NCBI RefSeq assembly: GCF_001713375.1
Contig: NZ_CP016449.1
Span: 186,001-250,000 of the forward strand
Source: Hydrogenophaga sp. RAC07
Lineage (GTDB): Bacteria; Pseudomonadota; Gammaproteobacteria; Burkholderiales; Burkholderiaceae_C
Length of the DNA: 64,000 bases
Direction: 5' to 3'
In this document: positions 29,032-39,300 of the stretch, one piece after another
How positions within the stretch are numbered: position 1 is the first letter of the stretch
How the letters are laid out: every line of letters begins with the position of its first letter
Notes under the pieces: model-generated
What the model was told of the DNA's origin: nothing
The model's database searches: none
The model's input: the letters and a program-made list of their open reading frames with translations, nothing else
Made by a program: the position numbers and the translations under genes

Positions 29032-29604
29032 TTGCCCCTGCCCGCCCCCCAGCCCCGCACCCCCATGCACACCCGCCGCGTCGAGTACCGGGGCTTTCGC
29101 CGTGATGATGGCTTGTGGGACATCGAAGGCACGCTGCACGACAGCAAGCCGCACAGTTTCGAGATCCAGGGCGAACGCCGCTGGGAAGCCGGCGAGCCGG
29201 TGCACCACATGCACATCCGCGTCACGGTGGACGAGACCATGGTGATCCGCGACATCGCGGTGGCCATGGACGCCCACCCGCACGGCCCCTGTCCCGAAGC
29301 AATGGCGCCCATGCAGGGCATGGTGGGCGAGGTGCTGGGCAAGGGCTGGCGCCACACCATCCAGCGCCACCTGGGCGGCATCCAGGGCTGCACGCACCTG
29401 CGCGAGCTGTTGTTCAACCTGGCCACCGCTGCGTTTCAAACACGCTCGGCCTCGTTCGCCCCACCGGCCGACGGCAGCCCGCCGGTGCACCTGGGCCAAT
29501 GCCTGGCCTGGGACTTCAACGGCCCGGTGGTGGAGAAGGTCTATCCCATGTTCTTTCGCTGGCAGCCGCCGGCGAAAGCCAGTCAGTCCACCAGCGCCGA
29601 ATAA
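29032..29604 (+). CDS. DUF2889-family protein
   Basis: A 190-residue protein of unknown function, recognised by HTRRVEYRGFRRDDGLWDIE near the N-terminus and WRHTIQRHLGGIQGCTHLRE in the C-terminal half. The conserved Asp/Trp/Glu and the Cys-Thr-His cluster fit DUF2889. The start is taken as TTG at 29032: GGAG sits 8 bases upstream and it gives the family N-terminus MPLPAPQPRT. Its 3' end overlaps a convergent gene by 22 bp. Function is unknown. Confidence 0.8.
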   Translation: MPLPAPQPRTPMHTRRVEYRGFRRDDGLWDIEGTLHDSKPHSFEIQGERRWEAGEPVHHMHIRVTVDETMVIRDIAVAMDAHPHGPCPEAMAPMQGMVGEVLGKGWRHTIQRHLGGIQGCTHLRELLFNLATAAFQTRSASFAPPADGSPPVHLGQCLAWDFNGPVVEKVYPMFFRWQPPAKASQSTSAE

Positions 29605-30770
29605 GCCAGCGTGCGGAACAGCGCGCGGTAGTGCTCGCGCTGGTTGGGCGCTTGCGCGAGGAAGATGCCGAAGAGTTGCTCCGCCGGGTCGACGAAGAAG
29701 CTGGTGCCGCCGATGCCGCTCCAGTGGAACGTGCCCACCGACCCCGGCATGGGGGCCTCGCCTGCAGCGGTGCGCACTGCAAAGCCCAGACCGAAGCCGT
29801 GGCCCGGTGGCAGCAGCGACGGGTCGTTGCCGGGAATGCGGCCCAGGTGGTCGGCCGTCATGAAGTCCACCGTGCGCGGGCCGAGCAGTCGCACGCCGCC
29901 AAGCTCGCCCTTGTTGAGCATGAACTGCAGGAAGCGCGCGTAGTCGGCCGCAGTGGACATGAGCCCGCCGCCACCGCTGTGCAGCGCCGGCGTTTCGCGC
30001 GGGTCGATCAGGCGCATGGGAATGCCGCCGTCGGGGTCGTGCGCAAACGCTTCGGCGATTCGCTTGTGGTCGGCCTCGGGCACCACAAACGCCGTGTCGT
30101 TCATGCCCAGCGGTGCCAGGATGGCCTGCTGCAGATGCTCCGCGAGTGGCTGGCCCGAGATCACTTCGACCAGCCGGCCCAGCACGTCGGTGGCGCGGCT
30201 GTAGGCCCACACGCTGCCGGGCTCGAACATCAGCGGCAGGGCGGCCAGCGCCTGGCTGAACTCGGCGTTGCTGCGTTCGCGCGAGCCCATGTTTTCCCGC
30301 CGGTACAGCTGCTGCACAGACGAGTCGCCGAGGAACTCGTAGGTGAGGCCGGCGGTGTGGCGCAGCAGGTCCTGCACGGTGGCGGCCCGTTGCACCGTAC
30401 GCAGCGTTGCGCCGTCGGGTGTCTGCACGGCCACTTGCTGATTCGCAAACTCGGGCAAGTGCAGGTGCACCGGGTCGGCCAGTTTCAGTCGCCCTTGTTC
30501 AATCAACATCATCACCGCCACCGACACGATGGGCTTGGTCATGGAGTAGATGCGGAAGATGGCGTCGAGCGACATGGCAGCGTCGCGTGCCGGGTCGAGT
30601 TGACCCACCGACTCCATGAGCGCAATGCGGCCGTGCCGCGCCAGCACCAGCACGGCACCGGGCAGGCGGCCACGCTCGACATCGGCCTGGAACACGCCCA
30701 CGAGGTGGCGCATGCGAATGGGGCACAGGCCCAGATCGGCCAGGTCGGCCGGTGGCAGGGGCGCGCGCAT
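29583..30770 (-). CDS. serine hydrolase, class C beta-lactamase/esterase fold
   Basis: A 395-residue cytoplasmic-looking protein (no signal peptide). The nucleophile motif SMTK has Ser76 and Lys79, the second catalytic region has Tyr in WAYSRATDVLG, and HWSGIGG near the C-terminus is the HxG-like box. Such proteins include EstB-type esterases and transesterases as well as carboxypeptidases. The substrate is unknown. Its start is immediately after the stop of the methionine synthase gene (1-base gap), so it is likely the last gene of that leftward operon. Confidence 0.9.
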   Translation of the reverse strand: MRAPLPPADLADLGLCPIRMRHLVGVFQADVERGRLPGAVLVLARHGRIALMESVGQLDPARDAAMSLDAIFRIYSMTKPIVSVAVMMLIEQGRLKLADPVHLHLPEFANQQVAVQTPDGATLRTVQRAATVQDLLRHTAGLTYEFLGDSSVQQLYRRENMGSRERSNAEFSQALAALPLMFEPGSVWAYSRATDVLGRLVEVISGQPLAEHLQQAILAPLGMNDTAFVVPEADHKRIAEAFAHDPDGGIPMRLIDPRETPALHSGGGGLMSTAADYARFLQFMLNKGELGGVRLLGPRTVDFMTADHLGRIPGNDPSLLPPGHGFGLGFAVRTAAGEAPMPGSVGTFHWSGIGGTSFFVDPAEQLFGIFLAQAPNQREHYRALFRTLAYSALVD

Positions 30771-30771
30771 G

Positions 30772-31794
30772 TCAGGCCCCGTAACGTTGGCGCGCCAGCG
30801 CGGCGCCCTGTGCGAGCGCTTCAAGCTTGGCCATGGCCACTTCGCGGCTCATGGGCGCCAGACCGCAGTTGGTGCAGGCGATCAGGTGTTTTTTCGGCAC
30901 GTACTGGAGCGCGAGGCCGATGGTGTCGGCCACCTGCTCGGGCGTTTCGATCACGTCGCTGGCCACGTCGATCACGCCCACCATCACGTCCTTGCCTTCG
31001 AGCAGCTGCATCAGCTCGGGCGGCACGTGTGAGTGGAAACACTCCAGGCTCACCTGCTGGATGCTGCTTTTCGCGAGCGCCGGGAACACCTGCTCGTACT
31101 GGCGCCACTGGTCGCCCAGCGTCTGTTTCCAGTCGACATTGGCCTTGATGCCGTAGCCGTAGCAGATGTGGACCGCGGTGGTGCAGGTCAGGCCACGCGC
31201 GGCCACTTCGAGTGCGGCCACGCCCCAGTCGGCCGCGTCCTGCATGTAGACGTTGAAGGCCGGTTCGTCGAACTGGATGATGTCCACGCCATCGGCCTGC
31301 AGCGCCAGCGCTTCCTGGTTGAGCAGCTCGGCAAACGCCATGGCCATCTTGACCTTGTCGCCATAAAAACGGTCGGCCACGGTGTCCACGATGGTCATGG
31401 GACCGGGCAGGGTGAACTTGAGCTTTTTCTTCGTGTGCTTGCGCGCGAGCTGGGCTTCAAACGCGTGCACGCGGCCCTTGAGGCGCAGCGGTGCCACCAC
31501 CTGCGGCACCTGCGCGTCGTAGCGGTTGTTGCGGATGCCCATGGTCACCTTGTGCTCGAAGTCGATGCCCTCGACCTGCTCCACAAACCCGTGCACGAAG
31601 TGCTGGCGCGCCTGTTCACCGTCACCGATCACGTCCAGGCCCGCGTCTTCCTGCGCCTTGATCCACAACAGCGTGGCGTCGGCCTTGGCCTGCTGCAACT
31701 CGGGGCCTTGTGTCTTCCACTGGGGCCAGAGTTTTTCGGTTTCGGCCAACCAGGCCGGTTTGGGCAGGCTGCCTGCGATCGCGGTGTCGAACAT
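30772..31794 (-). CDS. core-type methionine synthase (MetE C-terminal-like, MesD-like)
   Basis: A 340-residue protein consisting of only the catalytic barrel of cobalamin-independent methionine synthase. The zinc site residues are present: His and Cys in AVHICYGYG, Glu in VSLECFHSH, and Cys in ACTNCGLAP. The N-terminus TAIAGSLPKPAWLAETEKLW and the absence of the folate-binding N-terminal half fit the MesD group of folate-independent methionine synthases. MesD in Acinetobacter needs oxygen and the partner MesX (DUF1852); no DUF1852 gene is in this window. An FMN reductase gene precedes it at 87 bp. Assignment to MesD rather than another core group is by resemblance. Confidence 0.8.
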   Translation of the reverse strand: MFDTAIAGSLPKPAWLAETEKLWPQWKTQGPELQQAKADATLLWIKAQEDAGLDVIGDGEQARQHFVHGFVEQVEGIDFEHKVTMGIRNNRYDAQVPQVVAPLRLKGRVHAFEAQLARKHTKKKLKFTLPGPMTIVDTVADRFYGDKVKMAMAFAELLNQEALALQADGVDIIQFDEPAFNVYMQDAADWGVAALEVAARGLTCTTAVHICYGYGIKANVDWKQTLGDQWRQYEQVFPALAKSSIQQVSLECFHSHVPPELMQLLEGKDVMVGVIDVASDVIETPEQVADTIGLALQYVPKKHLIACTNCGLAPMSREVAMAKLEALAQGAALARQRYGA

Positions 31795-31881
31795 GGTGTC
31801 TCCGGTGTTGTGGGTGTGCACCGGAATCTTAATCAGCCCCTGTGATTTCTGCTGTCGCGGGGGCTTGCCGCTTCGTGGTGT

Positions 31882-32436
31882 TCAGCGCGGCTTCACCCGC
31901 TCGGCCAGCGTGCGCAAGGCCACCAGCTGTTCACCGATGAATTTGGCCGTGGTCTCGTCGGTCAGTTCGCCCTTGGCGTTGAACTTGCTGCCCGACTGGT
32001 TGATGAACACCTCGGGCTTGTTCAGCGTGAAGGCGTTCAGAAACACCAGCACCTGACGCAGGTGGTACTGCACACGTGCGGTGCCCACCGGGCCGGGGCT
32101 CGCCCCGAGGATGGCCACCGGCTTGCCGTCAAACGGTGGCGACGGTGGGCGCGACATCCAGTCCAGCGTGTTCTTGAGCACACCGGGGATGGAGAAGTTG
32201 TACTCGGGCGTGGCGATGAGCACTGCGTCTGCGGCGGCGATCTTCGCTTTCAGTGCCGTCACCGGGGCCGGTTCACCCGCGGCCCGCACGTCGTCGTTGT
32301 AGAAGGGAATGTCGGCGATGTCGACAATCTCGATCGCCATGCCCTCGGGCGCCAGGCGTTGCGCGGCGCGCAGCGCCATGGTGTTGGTGGAACTCTTGCG
32401 AAGGCTGCCGGAGATGGCAACGACGTTGAATGTCAT
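31882..32436 (-). CDS. NADPH-dependent FMN reductase family protein
   Basis: A 184-residue flavodoxin-like reductase (MTFNVVAISGSLRKSSTN, the FMN phosphate loop, and PEYNFSIPGVLKNTLDW, the family signature). Members reduce FMN, quinones, azo dyes or chromate with NAD(P)H. It lies just upstream of a core methionine synthase in the same direction. A reduced-flavin supply for such an oxygen-requiring methionine synthase system would make sense, but this is inference. The start at 32436 is the family start. Confidence 0.9.
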   Translation of the reverse strand: MTFNVVAISGSLRKSSTNTMALRAAQRLAPEGMAIEIVDIADIPFYNDDVRAAGEPAPVTALKAKIAAADAVLIATPEYNFSIPGVLKNTLDWMSRPPSPPFDGKPVAILGASPGPVGTARVQYHLRQVLVFLNAFTLNKPEVFINQSGSKFNAKGELTDETTAKFIGEQLVALRTLAERVKPR

Positions 32437-32580
32437 GGTGTGTCCTGGTGTTGAAAGACCAACGGGCCGATCTCCTCGCCCGCTCTGGGCGCACTCTATG
32501 TCGATCACCCTGCGGAAAGCCCCCCCGGGCTGGAAATCAAATTTGCAGAAACTGCAAAACCCGGGGTGAGGAACCTGGGG

Positions 32581-33258
32581 TCAGGCCGTGGGTGCGCCGG
32601 CTTGCAGGCCGGGGGCGGCGCGCGCGAACGCATCGAGTTGTTCGCAGGCCGCCATGATGCGGTGCACGTTGGGCAATCCGGGCACCTCGATCTTGAAGAG
32701 GCGCGTCATGACCACGATGCTGGCCAGGCAGATGTCGGCGAAGGTGGGCGTGTGGCCGTGGCAGAAGGTACCGGTCTCGGGCTCGCTGGCCAGACGCTGT
32801 TCCAGCGCCTGCAGGCCGGTGCTGAACCACTGGATCTGCCAGGCGCGCCAGGCCGCCTCGTCAAAACCGCCCACGCTGGTGAGGTACTTCTTCACCCGGG
32901 GTGTGATGAGCGGGTGGGTGTCGGCCGCGAGCAGGGCAGCGAGCGAGCGCACCCGCGCGCGGCCGTGTGCGTCGGCCGGCAGCAGGGCTGGCGTGGGGTG
33001 GGTTTCCTCGATGAATTCGAGGATGGCCAGCGACTGCGTGATGGGTGTGTGCGGCTGGTCGGGTGCGTTGTCGATCAACGCGGGAATCGCGCCCATGGGG
33101 TTGATCTGGAGGAAAGCCTCGCTCTTCTGTTCGCCGGCCTCGAGGTTGACGTTGATCTCGTTGGGCTGCACGCCCTTGAGGTGGAAGGCCACGCGCACGC
33201 GGTAGGTGGCCGAGGTGCGCCAGAAGGCGTAGAGGTCGAAGCGTGCGGAGTCTGTCAT
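32581..33258 (-). CDS. glutathione S-transferase, zeta/MaiA-type
   Basis: A 225-residue protein with N-terminal thioredoxin-like and C-terminal helical GST domains. The zeta-class-like motif is WRTSATYRVRVA near residue 11-22, with Ser at the catalytic position, and INPMGAIPALID is the cis-Pro and glutathione-binding loop. Maleylacetoacetate or maleylpyruvate isomerases have this motif, so those are possible activities, but no pathway genes are near. The start at 33258 (MTDSARFDLYAF) excludes a 51-residue unrelated extension of the frame. It is divergent from the PQQ-type dehydrogenase gene. Confidence 0.85.
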   Translation of the reverse strand: MTDSARFDLYAFWRTSATYRVRVAFHLKGVQPNEINVNLEAGEQKSEAFLQINPMGAIPALIDNAPDQPHTPITQSLAILEFIEETHPTPALLPADAHGRARVRSLAALLAADTHPLITPRVKKYLTSVGGFDEAAWRAWQIQWFSTGLQALEQRLASEPETGTFCHGHTPTFADICLASIVVMTRLFKIEVPGLPNVHRIMAACEQLDAFARAAPGLQAGAPTA

Positions 33259-33444
33259 GGGGTGTGGTGCCGTGTGTGAGGAGGTCAGCGCACTGTAGTC
33301 GCAGTGCAGCATCGAAGTCGCTTCACAGTCCGCTGCGTGACCGTTACCATGCTCACGATCGCGCCAGAATGCGCGTCCGGGTGTGGCCTTGCGCCCGTGT
33401 TTTCCGCCCAAGTGCCCTCATCAAAAAACCTCAGGAGACAAGAC

Positions 33445-34674
33445 ATGAAAGCCTTTCACCGCATGAGCTCGGTGGCCCTCGCCATGGGCCTGGCCCTCGG
33501 CACAGGCGCCGCCCTGGCACAGACCGCTGCCCCCGCCGCGCCCCCCGCACCCGCCTGGAAGCAGGGCATGCCCGAGAGCATGGCCACCTCCACGCTGGCG
33601 CCGCTGGCCGGCAAGAACACCGCCACCGCGGCGGCCGACATTCCGATCGACAAGATCAAGCTGCCACCGGGCTTCAAGGCCGAGATCTGGGCCACCGGCC
33701 TGCCGGGCGGTCGCGCCATGACGCAAGGCGACGCGGGCAAGATCTACGTGGGCACGCGCGGCCTGGGGCGCGTGTACGAGGTGTCCGACAACGGTGGCTC
33801 GCGCAGCGTGCGCACCGTGGTGGACAAGCTCAACCAGCCCGCCGGCGTGGCCTTCAACAAGGGCGCGCTGTACGTGATGGCCATCGACAAGGTGTTGCGC
33901 TTCGACGGCATCGCCACCAACCCGGCCGCCGCACCGGTGGACATCACCGCCGCGTTCAACCTGCCCAAGGAACAGCACCACAACTGGAAGTACATCGCCT
34001 TCGGTCCGGACGGCAAGCTCTATGTGCCGTTTGGTGCGCCGTGCAACATTTGCGCACTGCCCACGCCCGAGTACGCCCAGATCCGCCGCTACAACCCCGA
34101 CGGCTCGGGCATGGAGGTGGTGGCCACCGGCGTGCGCAACAGCGTGGGCTTCGACTGGCACCCCACCACCCAGGAGCTCTGGTTCAGCAACCACGGCCGC
34201 GACTGGCTGGGTGACGACACGCCCAACGACACTGTCAACCGCATGCACAAGGTGGGCCTGAACTTCGGCTTCCCGAGCTGCCACCAGGGCAACCTGCCGG
34301 ACCCCGACGTGAAGAAGGACAACGCCTGCGCCGGTGTGGAGCCACCCGTGGCGCTCATGGGCCCGCACGCCGCGAGCATGGGCGTGACCTTCTACACCGG
34401 CGACATGTTCCCGGCCGAGTACAAGGGCGTCTTGTTCAATGCGCGCAAGGGCTCCTGGAACCGCACGAAAAAGATCGGCTACGACATCGTGATGGTCAAG
34501 GCCAGCGCCGATGGCAAGAACAGCCAGGTCGTGCCTTTCATGACCGGTTTCATGAACGAAGCCGACCAGTCGTTCTGGGGCCGCCCGGCCTACATGCTGC
34601 AGATGAAGGACGGCTCCATGCTGGTGTCCGACGAGCAGCTGGGTGCGATCTACCGCATCTCGTACCAGAAGTAA
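33445..34674 (+). CDS. PQQ-type soluble sugar dehydrogenase (sorbosone dehydrogenase family)
   Basis: A 409-residue periplasmic protein with a signal peptide (LAMGLALGTGAALA) and a six-bladed propeller. Recognisable parts are LPPGFKAEIWATGLPGGRA, ELWFSNHGRDWLGDDTPN and LNFGFPSCHQG, as in the sorbosone/GDH family. These enzymes oxidise sugars using PQQ and pass electrons to cytochromes. The gene starts with AGGAGACAAGAC and is followed after 3 bp by a dihaem cytochrome c gene, the likely electron acceptor. No PQQ synthesis genes are in the window. The exact substrate is unknown. Confidence 0.85.
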   Translation: MKAFHRMSSVALAMGLALGTGAALAQTAAPAAPPAPAWKQGMPESMATSTLAPLAGKNTATAAADIPIDKIKLPPGFKAEIWATGLPGGRAMTQGDAGKIYVGTRGLGRVYEVSDNGGSRSVRTVVDKLNQPAGVAFNKGALYVMAIDKVLRFDGIATNPAAAPVDITAAFNLPKEQHHNWKYIAFGPDGKLYVPFGAPCNICALPTPEYAQIRRYNPDGSGMEVVATGVRNSVGFDWHPTTQELWFSNHGRDWLGDDTPNDTVNRMHKVGLNFGFPSCHQGNLPDPDVKKDNACAGVEPPVALMGPHAASMGVTFYTGDMFPAEYKGVLFNARKGSWNRTKKIGYDIVMVKASADGKNSQVVPFMTGFMNEADQSFWGRPAYMLQMKDGSMLVSDEQLGAIYRISYQK

Positions 34675-34677
34675 GCG

Positions 34678-35265
34678 ATGGCGAAGATGTTGCTTGCGCG
34701 GGGGGTGTGCGCACTCCTCGGGGCTTTTCTGTGGGTCGGCTCCCCGGTGTGGGCGCAAGACATCTCGGCGCGGCTGATGGCCTGCGCGGCCTGCCACGGG
34801 GCGGACGGCAACTCGCAGTTGCCCAACATTCCGTCGCTGGCCGGGCAGCCCAAGGTGTTCGTTGAAAACCAGCTCGTGATCATTCGCGAGGGACTGCGCG
34901 ACATCCCGGCCATGAAGGGCCTGCTCGACGGCGTGAGCGACGCGGACATCACCGCCATGGCGGTGCACTTCGCGAAGCTGCCGGCGCGCAACGCGCCACC
35001 ACCGGGGGATCCTGCGCTCATGGCGCAGGGCAAGGTGCTGGCCGAAGGCATGCGCTGCGGCATCTGCCACCTGCCCGACTACCGCGGGCGCGAACAGATG
35101 CCCCGGCTGGCCGGCCAGCGCGAGGACTACCTGCTGTATTCGATGCTGCAGTTCAAGAACAACCAGGCCATCGGGCGTGACACCATCATGGCGGCCTCGC
35201 TCTACGGTGTGTCCGACGGCGACCTCAAGGCGCTGGCGCATTTCCTTTCGCGCGTGGCGCCGTAG
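34678..35265 (+). CDS. dihaem cytochrome c, c4-like
   Basis: A 195-residue exported cytochrome with signal peptide (CALLGAFLWVGSPVWA). There are two haem c sites: CAACH at residues 36-40 and CGICH at 127-131. Each half has a following Met-rich segment that may supply the axial ligand. It sits 3 bp after the PQQ-type dehydrogenase and is probably its electron acceptor, passing electrons to a terminal oxidase. The fold resembles c4 cytochromes with a tandem repeat. Confidence 0.9.
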   Translation: MAKMLLARGVCALLGAFLWVGSPVWAQDISARLMACAACHGADGNSQLPNIPSLAGQPKVFVENQLVIIREGLRDIPAMKGLLDGVSDADITAMAVHFAKLPARNAPPPGDPALMAQGKVLAEGMRCGICHLPDYRGREQMPRLAGQREDYLLYSMLQFKNNQAIGRDTIMAASLYGVSDGDLKALAHFLSRVAP

Positions 35266-35296
35266 CTGCGCAGCGGCGGAACGTGGGGGCTCGTGT

Positions 35297-36136
35297 CTAG
35301 TTTGCGGACTCGCTCAGGGTGACCAGCAACTGGATCACCTCGGCGCATTCTTCCTCGATGCGCCCGATGCGCCGCGACACCTCGGGCGAGAGGCCCTTCT
35401 GATCGGTGTGGCGGATCGATTCGGTCTGCTCCAGGATGGCCGACATGCGCTCGAACAACTCGGAGGTGATGCTGTCGCTGCTGGCCATGTCGGTGGCAGA
35501 CGGTGCCACCGTTGTGCGCACGATGGCAGGGGGTGCAACCGGGGCAGGGGGTGTCGCCGGTGCAACCGCCTGGGTGATCGGGATGCTGGTGAAGTCGGCA
35601 AAGATCTGGGTCTCCGCGAAGCTGTTCTCGATCTCCACCCGTGATTGCCCCGCGCGTGACGCAGTCTTGGGCGCTGTGGTGTGGGCGGTCTTGCTGGTGA
35701 AATCGCCCTGCGACGACAGACTCAGTTCGATGGATTCCACATCGTCGTTGAGCAGCTGTTCCACCCGCGCGCGGATGGCTTCGCGGTTGATCGGTTTGAC
35801 AAAGAAATCCACCGCACCGAACTCCATGGCGCGGCGGCGATGACTGTCTTCGGTGTGTGAGGTCACCATGATGACCTGCGTGTTGCGGGTCCTGGGGTTG
35901 TGCAGCATGCGCTGCATCACCTCGTAGCCGCTCAGGTCGGGCATGTCCGCATCGATCAGCATCAGGTCGGGCTGGTGCGCGTCGAGCTTCTTGAGTGCGT
36001 CTTCGCCGCGCACCGAAAAATAGAGCTGGGCGCAGTCCATCAGCGTGCGTGCCAGCACATGCACCATGGTGGGGTCGTCGTCGACGATCAGCACCCGGCG
36101 GCGTTCGGTGGTTGGGTCGTGTGATGTGGGGTCCAC
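35297..36136 (-). CDS. response regulator with receiver domain and unassigned C-terminal region
   Basis: Receiver domain at about residues 10-130 with the phosphorylation site Asp in LIDADMPDL and the conserved Lys in FFVKPIN. A Thr/Ala/Pro-rich linker (about 180-225) follows. The 55-residue C-terminal part (SELFERMSAILEQ, RRIGRIEEECAEVIQLL) looks coiled and is not DNA-binding. GTG at 36136 is chosen because GGAG lies 5 bases upstream; a TTG at 36151 would add five residues. The gene is divergent from the giant hybrid kinase with a 212-bp gap. A partnership of the two is inferred from position. Confidence 0.88.
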   Translation of the reverse strand: MDPTSHDPTTERRRVLIVDDDPTMVHVLARTLMDCAQLYFSVRGEDALKKLDAHQPDLMLIDADMPDLSGYEVMQRMLHNPRTRNTQVIMVTSHTEDSHRRRAMEFGAVDFFVKPINREAIRARVEQLLNDDVESIELSLSSQGDFTSKTAHTTAPKTASRAGQSRVEIENSFAETQIFADFTSIPITQAVAPATPPAPVAPPAIVRTTVAPSATDMASSDSITSELFERMSAILEQTESIRHTDQKGLSPEVSRRIGRIEEECAEVIQLLVTLSESAN

Positions 36137-36348
36137 GGCAGCTCCAGTCAATGAGTGCTCGATGTTCCTCGCTTGTGCGCGCTGTCAAGCGCGGAAAAGC
36201 GGCACAAGCCGGGCGCAAATCCTCGCATTGACGCCCGGTGGGCGTCCTGATCGCCGCAACTGGGCGGTGGCGCTGCCGCTTATCCACGCCTTGGACGGTG
36301 GCAGCGGCCAGACACTGGGAGGTCCTGCCCCTTCTGCGCCCCCAGCCC

Positions 36349-39300
36349 ATGAAACCCGCCCTCTCAAGCCGCGAACAGACACTGGCCGGCCACCGCCTCA
36401 CTGCGGTGGTTCTGTGCCTGGGGCTGATCGTCAGCATCTTGAGTGCCTACAGCCTCGCACGCCGTGTCCAGCTCGATGCCCAGGCCGACTTCTGGCGCAA
36501 AAGCGATCTGCTCGCCACCGAGATCACCCAGCGCTTGTCCGCCTCGGTGTACGGCCTGCGGGGTGCACGCGGTGCGTTTGTGGCCAGCGAGCGGGTGGAC
36601 CGCGCGGAGTTCAAGGCCCTGGTTGAATCGATGAATCTGCAACAGACGCTGCCCGGCAACCGCGGCTTTGGCTGGATCGACCCGGTGAAACGCAGCGAAC
36701 TGCCCGCCTACCTGCGCGAGATGCGCGCGGGCGACTCGCCCGGACTCACCTTGCGCCAGTTTGACGAGAAGCAGCACGACACCCTCTACGTCATCCGCTA
36801 CATCGAACCCGTGGATCTGAACCAGGGCGCCATGGGGACCGACGTGGGGAGCGATCCGCGCGGACGCGCCGCCATCGAACACGCCATCGCCAGCGGCGAA
36901 ACCACGCTCACGCCGCCTGTTCCCCTGACCCGCGACGGGTCGGCTTCCCCCGGCTTTTTGCTGCTCAAGCCGGTCTACAACACCGGCGCGAAGCTGGCGA
37001 CCGAGGCCGAACGCAAGGCCCAACTCAAGGGCGTGTTGTACGCACCCCTGATTGCCCGCGACGTGCTGCGCGGCATCAACGGCATCACCGACGATCTGCT
37101 GACCTTCCAGCTGTACACCAATCTGGAACCGCCCACGCTGGAGAACTGGGTCGCAGGCTTTCACTCCATCGAGGGAGGCAAAGGCATCACCCGCACCGAC
37201 GAGCCGCGCCTGCCCACCGCGTCGGCCTACAGCCAGGAGTTGCACTTCAAGGTCTACGGCCGATCGTTCACCGTGCTCACCAGCAGCACCAGCAGCTTCG
37301 AGGCTTCGGTGACGCAAACCCCGGCGATGGTGGTGCTGGGCGTGGGCATCCTGCTCACGCTGGCGCTGGCCTGGATGGCATCGCACACGGTCCGCGCGCG
37401 GCGCCAAGCCGAGGCGCTGGCGCGCTCCATGACGATCGACCTGGAGCGGCTGGCGGTGGTGGCGCGCCGCACCTCCAACGCGGTGGTGATCACCGACACA
37501 CAGCGGCGCATCACCTGGGTCAACGACGGGTTCGAGCGCATCACCGGTTACAGCATGGCCGAGGTGCTGGGGCAACGACCGGGCACGTTTCTGCAGTTCG
37601 AAGGCACTGACGCGCGCGAGCTGGCGCGCCTGCGGGAAACGCTCAATGCGGGCGAGCCTTTCCTGGGCGAGTTGCTCAACCGGGGAAAACATGGACGCGA
37701 GTACTGGATCGAGCTGGAGATCCAGCAGCTCAAATCCGAGGCCGGCAAGTTCCTGGGTTTCATGGCGATCCAGAACGATGTCACCGAGCGCCGGCTGAGC
37801 GCTGCGGCCCTGCAATCGAGCCAGGCCTTCCTGGACCGCACGGGGCGTATCGGCAGCATCGGTGGCTGGGAAATGGATCTGGCGACCCACAGCCTGCGCT
37901 GGACCGACCAGACCTGCCGCATCCACGACCTGCCGCCGGGGCACGTGCCCACGCTGGACGAAAGCATTGCGTTCTATTTGCCCGATGCGCGGGTTCAGAT
38001 CGAAGAAGCGATCGACCAGGCCATCGCCTGCGGACAGCCGTTCGACCTGGAGCTGCCCATGCTGACGGCCAGCGGGCGCTTTGCCTGGGTGCGTGTCGTG
38101 GGCGAGTTGGAGCTGCTCGGCGGTGTTCCCCACAAGCTGGTGGGCGCCGTGCAGGACGTGACCGCGCGCAAACAACTCTCGGAAGCCATGGAGCGCAGCA
38201 ACGAGCTGCTCAACAACGTCATCGAAAGCCTGCCGTGCGCGCTCAGCGTGGTCGACTCGCAGGGCAAGCTGCTGGTGGCCAACACCGAATTCGGTCGGCT
38301 GTTCTCGCTGCCGCCGCACCTGCGCCAGCCGGGCGTGACGCGTTTTGCCGATATGGTGCGCTTCAGCGCCGTGCGTGGCGACTTCGGCCCGGGGGACATC
38401 GACGAGCTGGTCCACGAAATCATCTACACCGCCAACCACGCTGCGCCGAAGCAGCAGTTCGAGCGCACGCTGATGGGCGGCGAGGTGATCGAGCTGCGCC
38501 GTGGCCGGCTCGACAAGGGCGGCTTCGTCAGCACCTACACCGACATCTCCGCGCGCCGTCAGGCCGAGGCGCAGGCGCGCCGTTCCCAGGAGCTGATGTC
38601 CAGCGCACTGGAAGTCACCGGCGCCGGCGTGGTGATCTTCAATGCGGACGACGAGCTGGTGTTCGTCAACGACCGTTATCGCGAGCTCTACCGCGAGATC
38701 AACGATGTGCTGCAGCCGGGCGCGAGGTTTGAAACCCTCGTGCGCGCCAACATCGCATTTCACGAGCCGCCGGCGGCGCGTGGACGCACCGAAGCCTGGA
38801 TCGCGCAGCGGGTGCGCGACCACCGCGAAGGCGGTGACTGGCAGCGCAGCATTCCGGGTGGTCGCACCCTGCGGGTGGTGGAGCGCGCCATGCCCGACGG
38901 GCATGTGGTGAGCTTTCGCTTCGACATCACCGAGGTCGTTCAGGCGGCCGAGGCGGCCCAGGCGGCGTCGCAGGCCAAGAGCCAGTTCCTGGCCAACATG
39001 AGCCATGAGATCCGCACACCCATGAACGCGATTCTGGGCATGCTGTCGCTGCTGCAACGCACCGGCTTGTCGCCACGCCAGCTCGACTACGCCGGCAAGA
39101 CCGAGAACGCCGCGCGCTCGCTGCTCGGGCTGCTCAACGACATCCTGGATTTCTCCAAGGTCGAGGCCGGCAAACTCTCGCTGGACCCCCACCCGTTCCA
39201 CGTCGATCAGCTGTTTCGCGAGCTCGCGGTGGTGCTCTCGGCCAGTGTGGGCGACAAGGAAATCGAGGTCTTGTTCGACATCGGCCCCGACGTGCCGCAG

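Noticed and set aside
33421..35241. Minus-strand open frame of 606 codons opposite the sugar dehydrogenase and cytochrome genes
   Set aside because: The plus-strand genes have signal peptides and haem motifs. The antisense frame is His/Val/Arg-rich noise.
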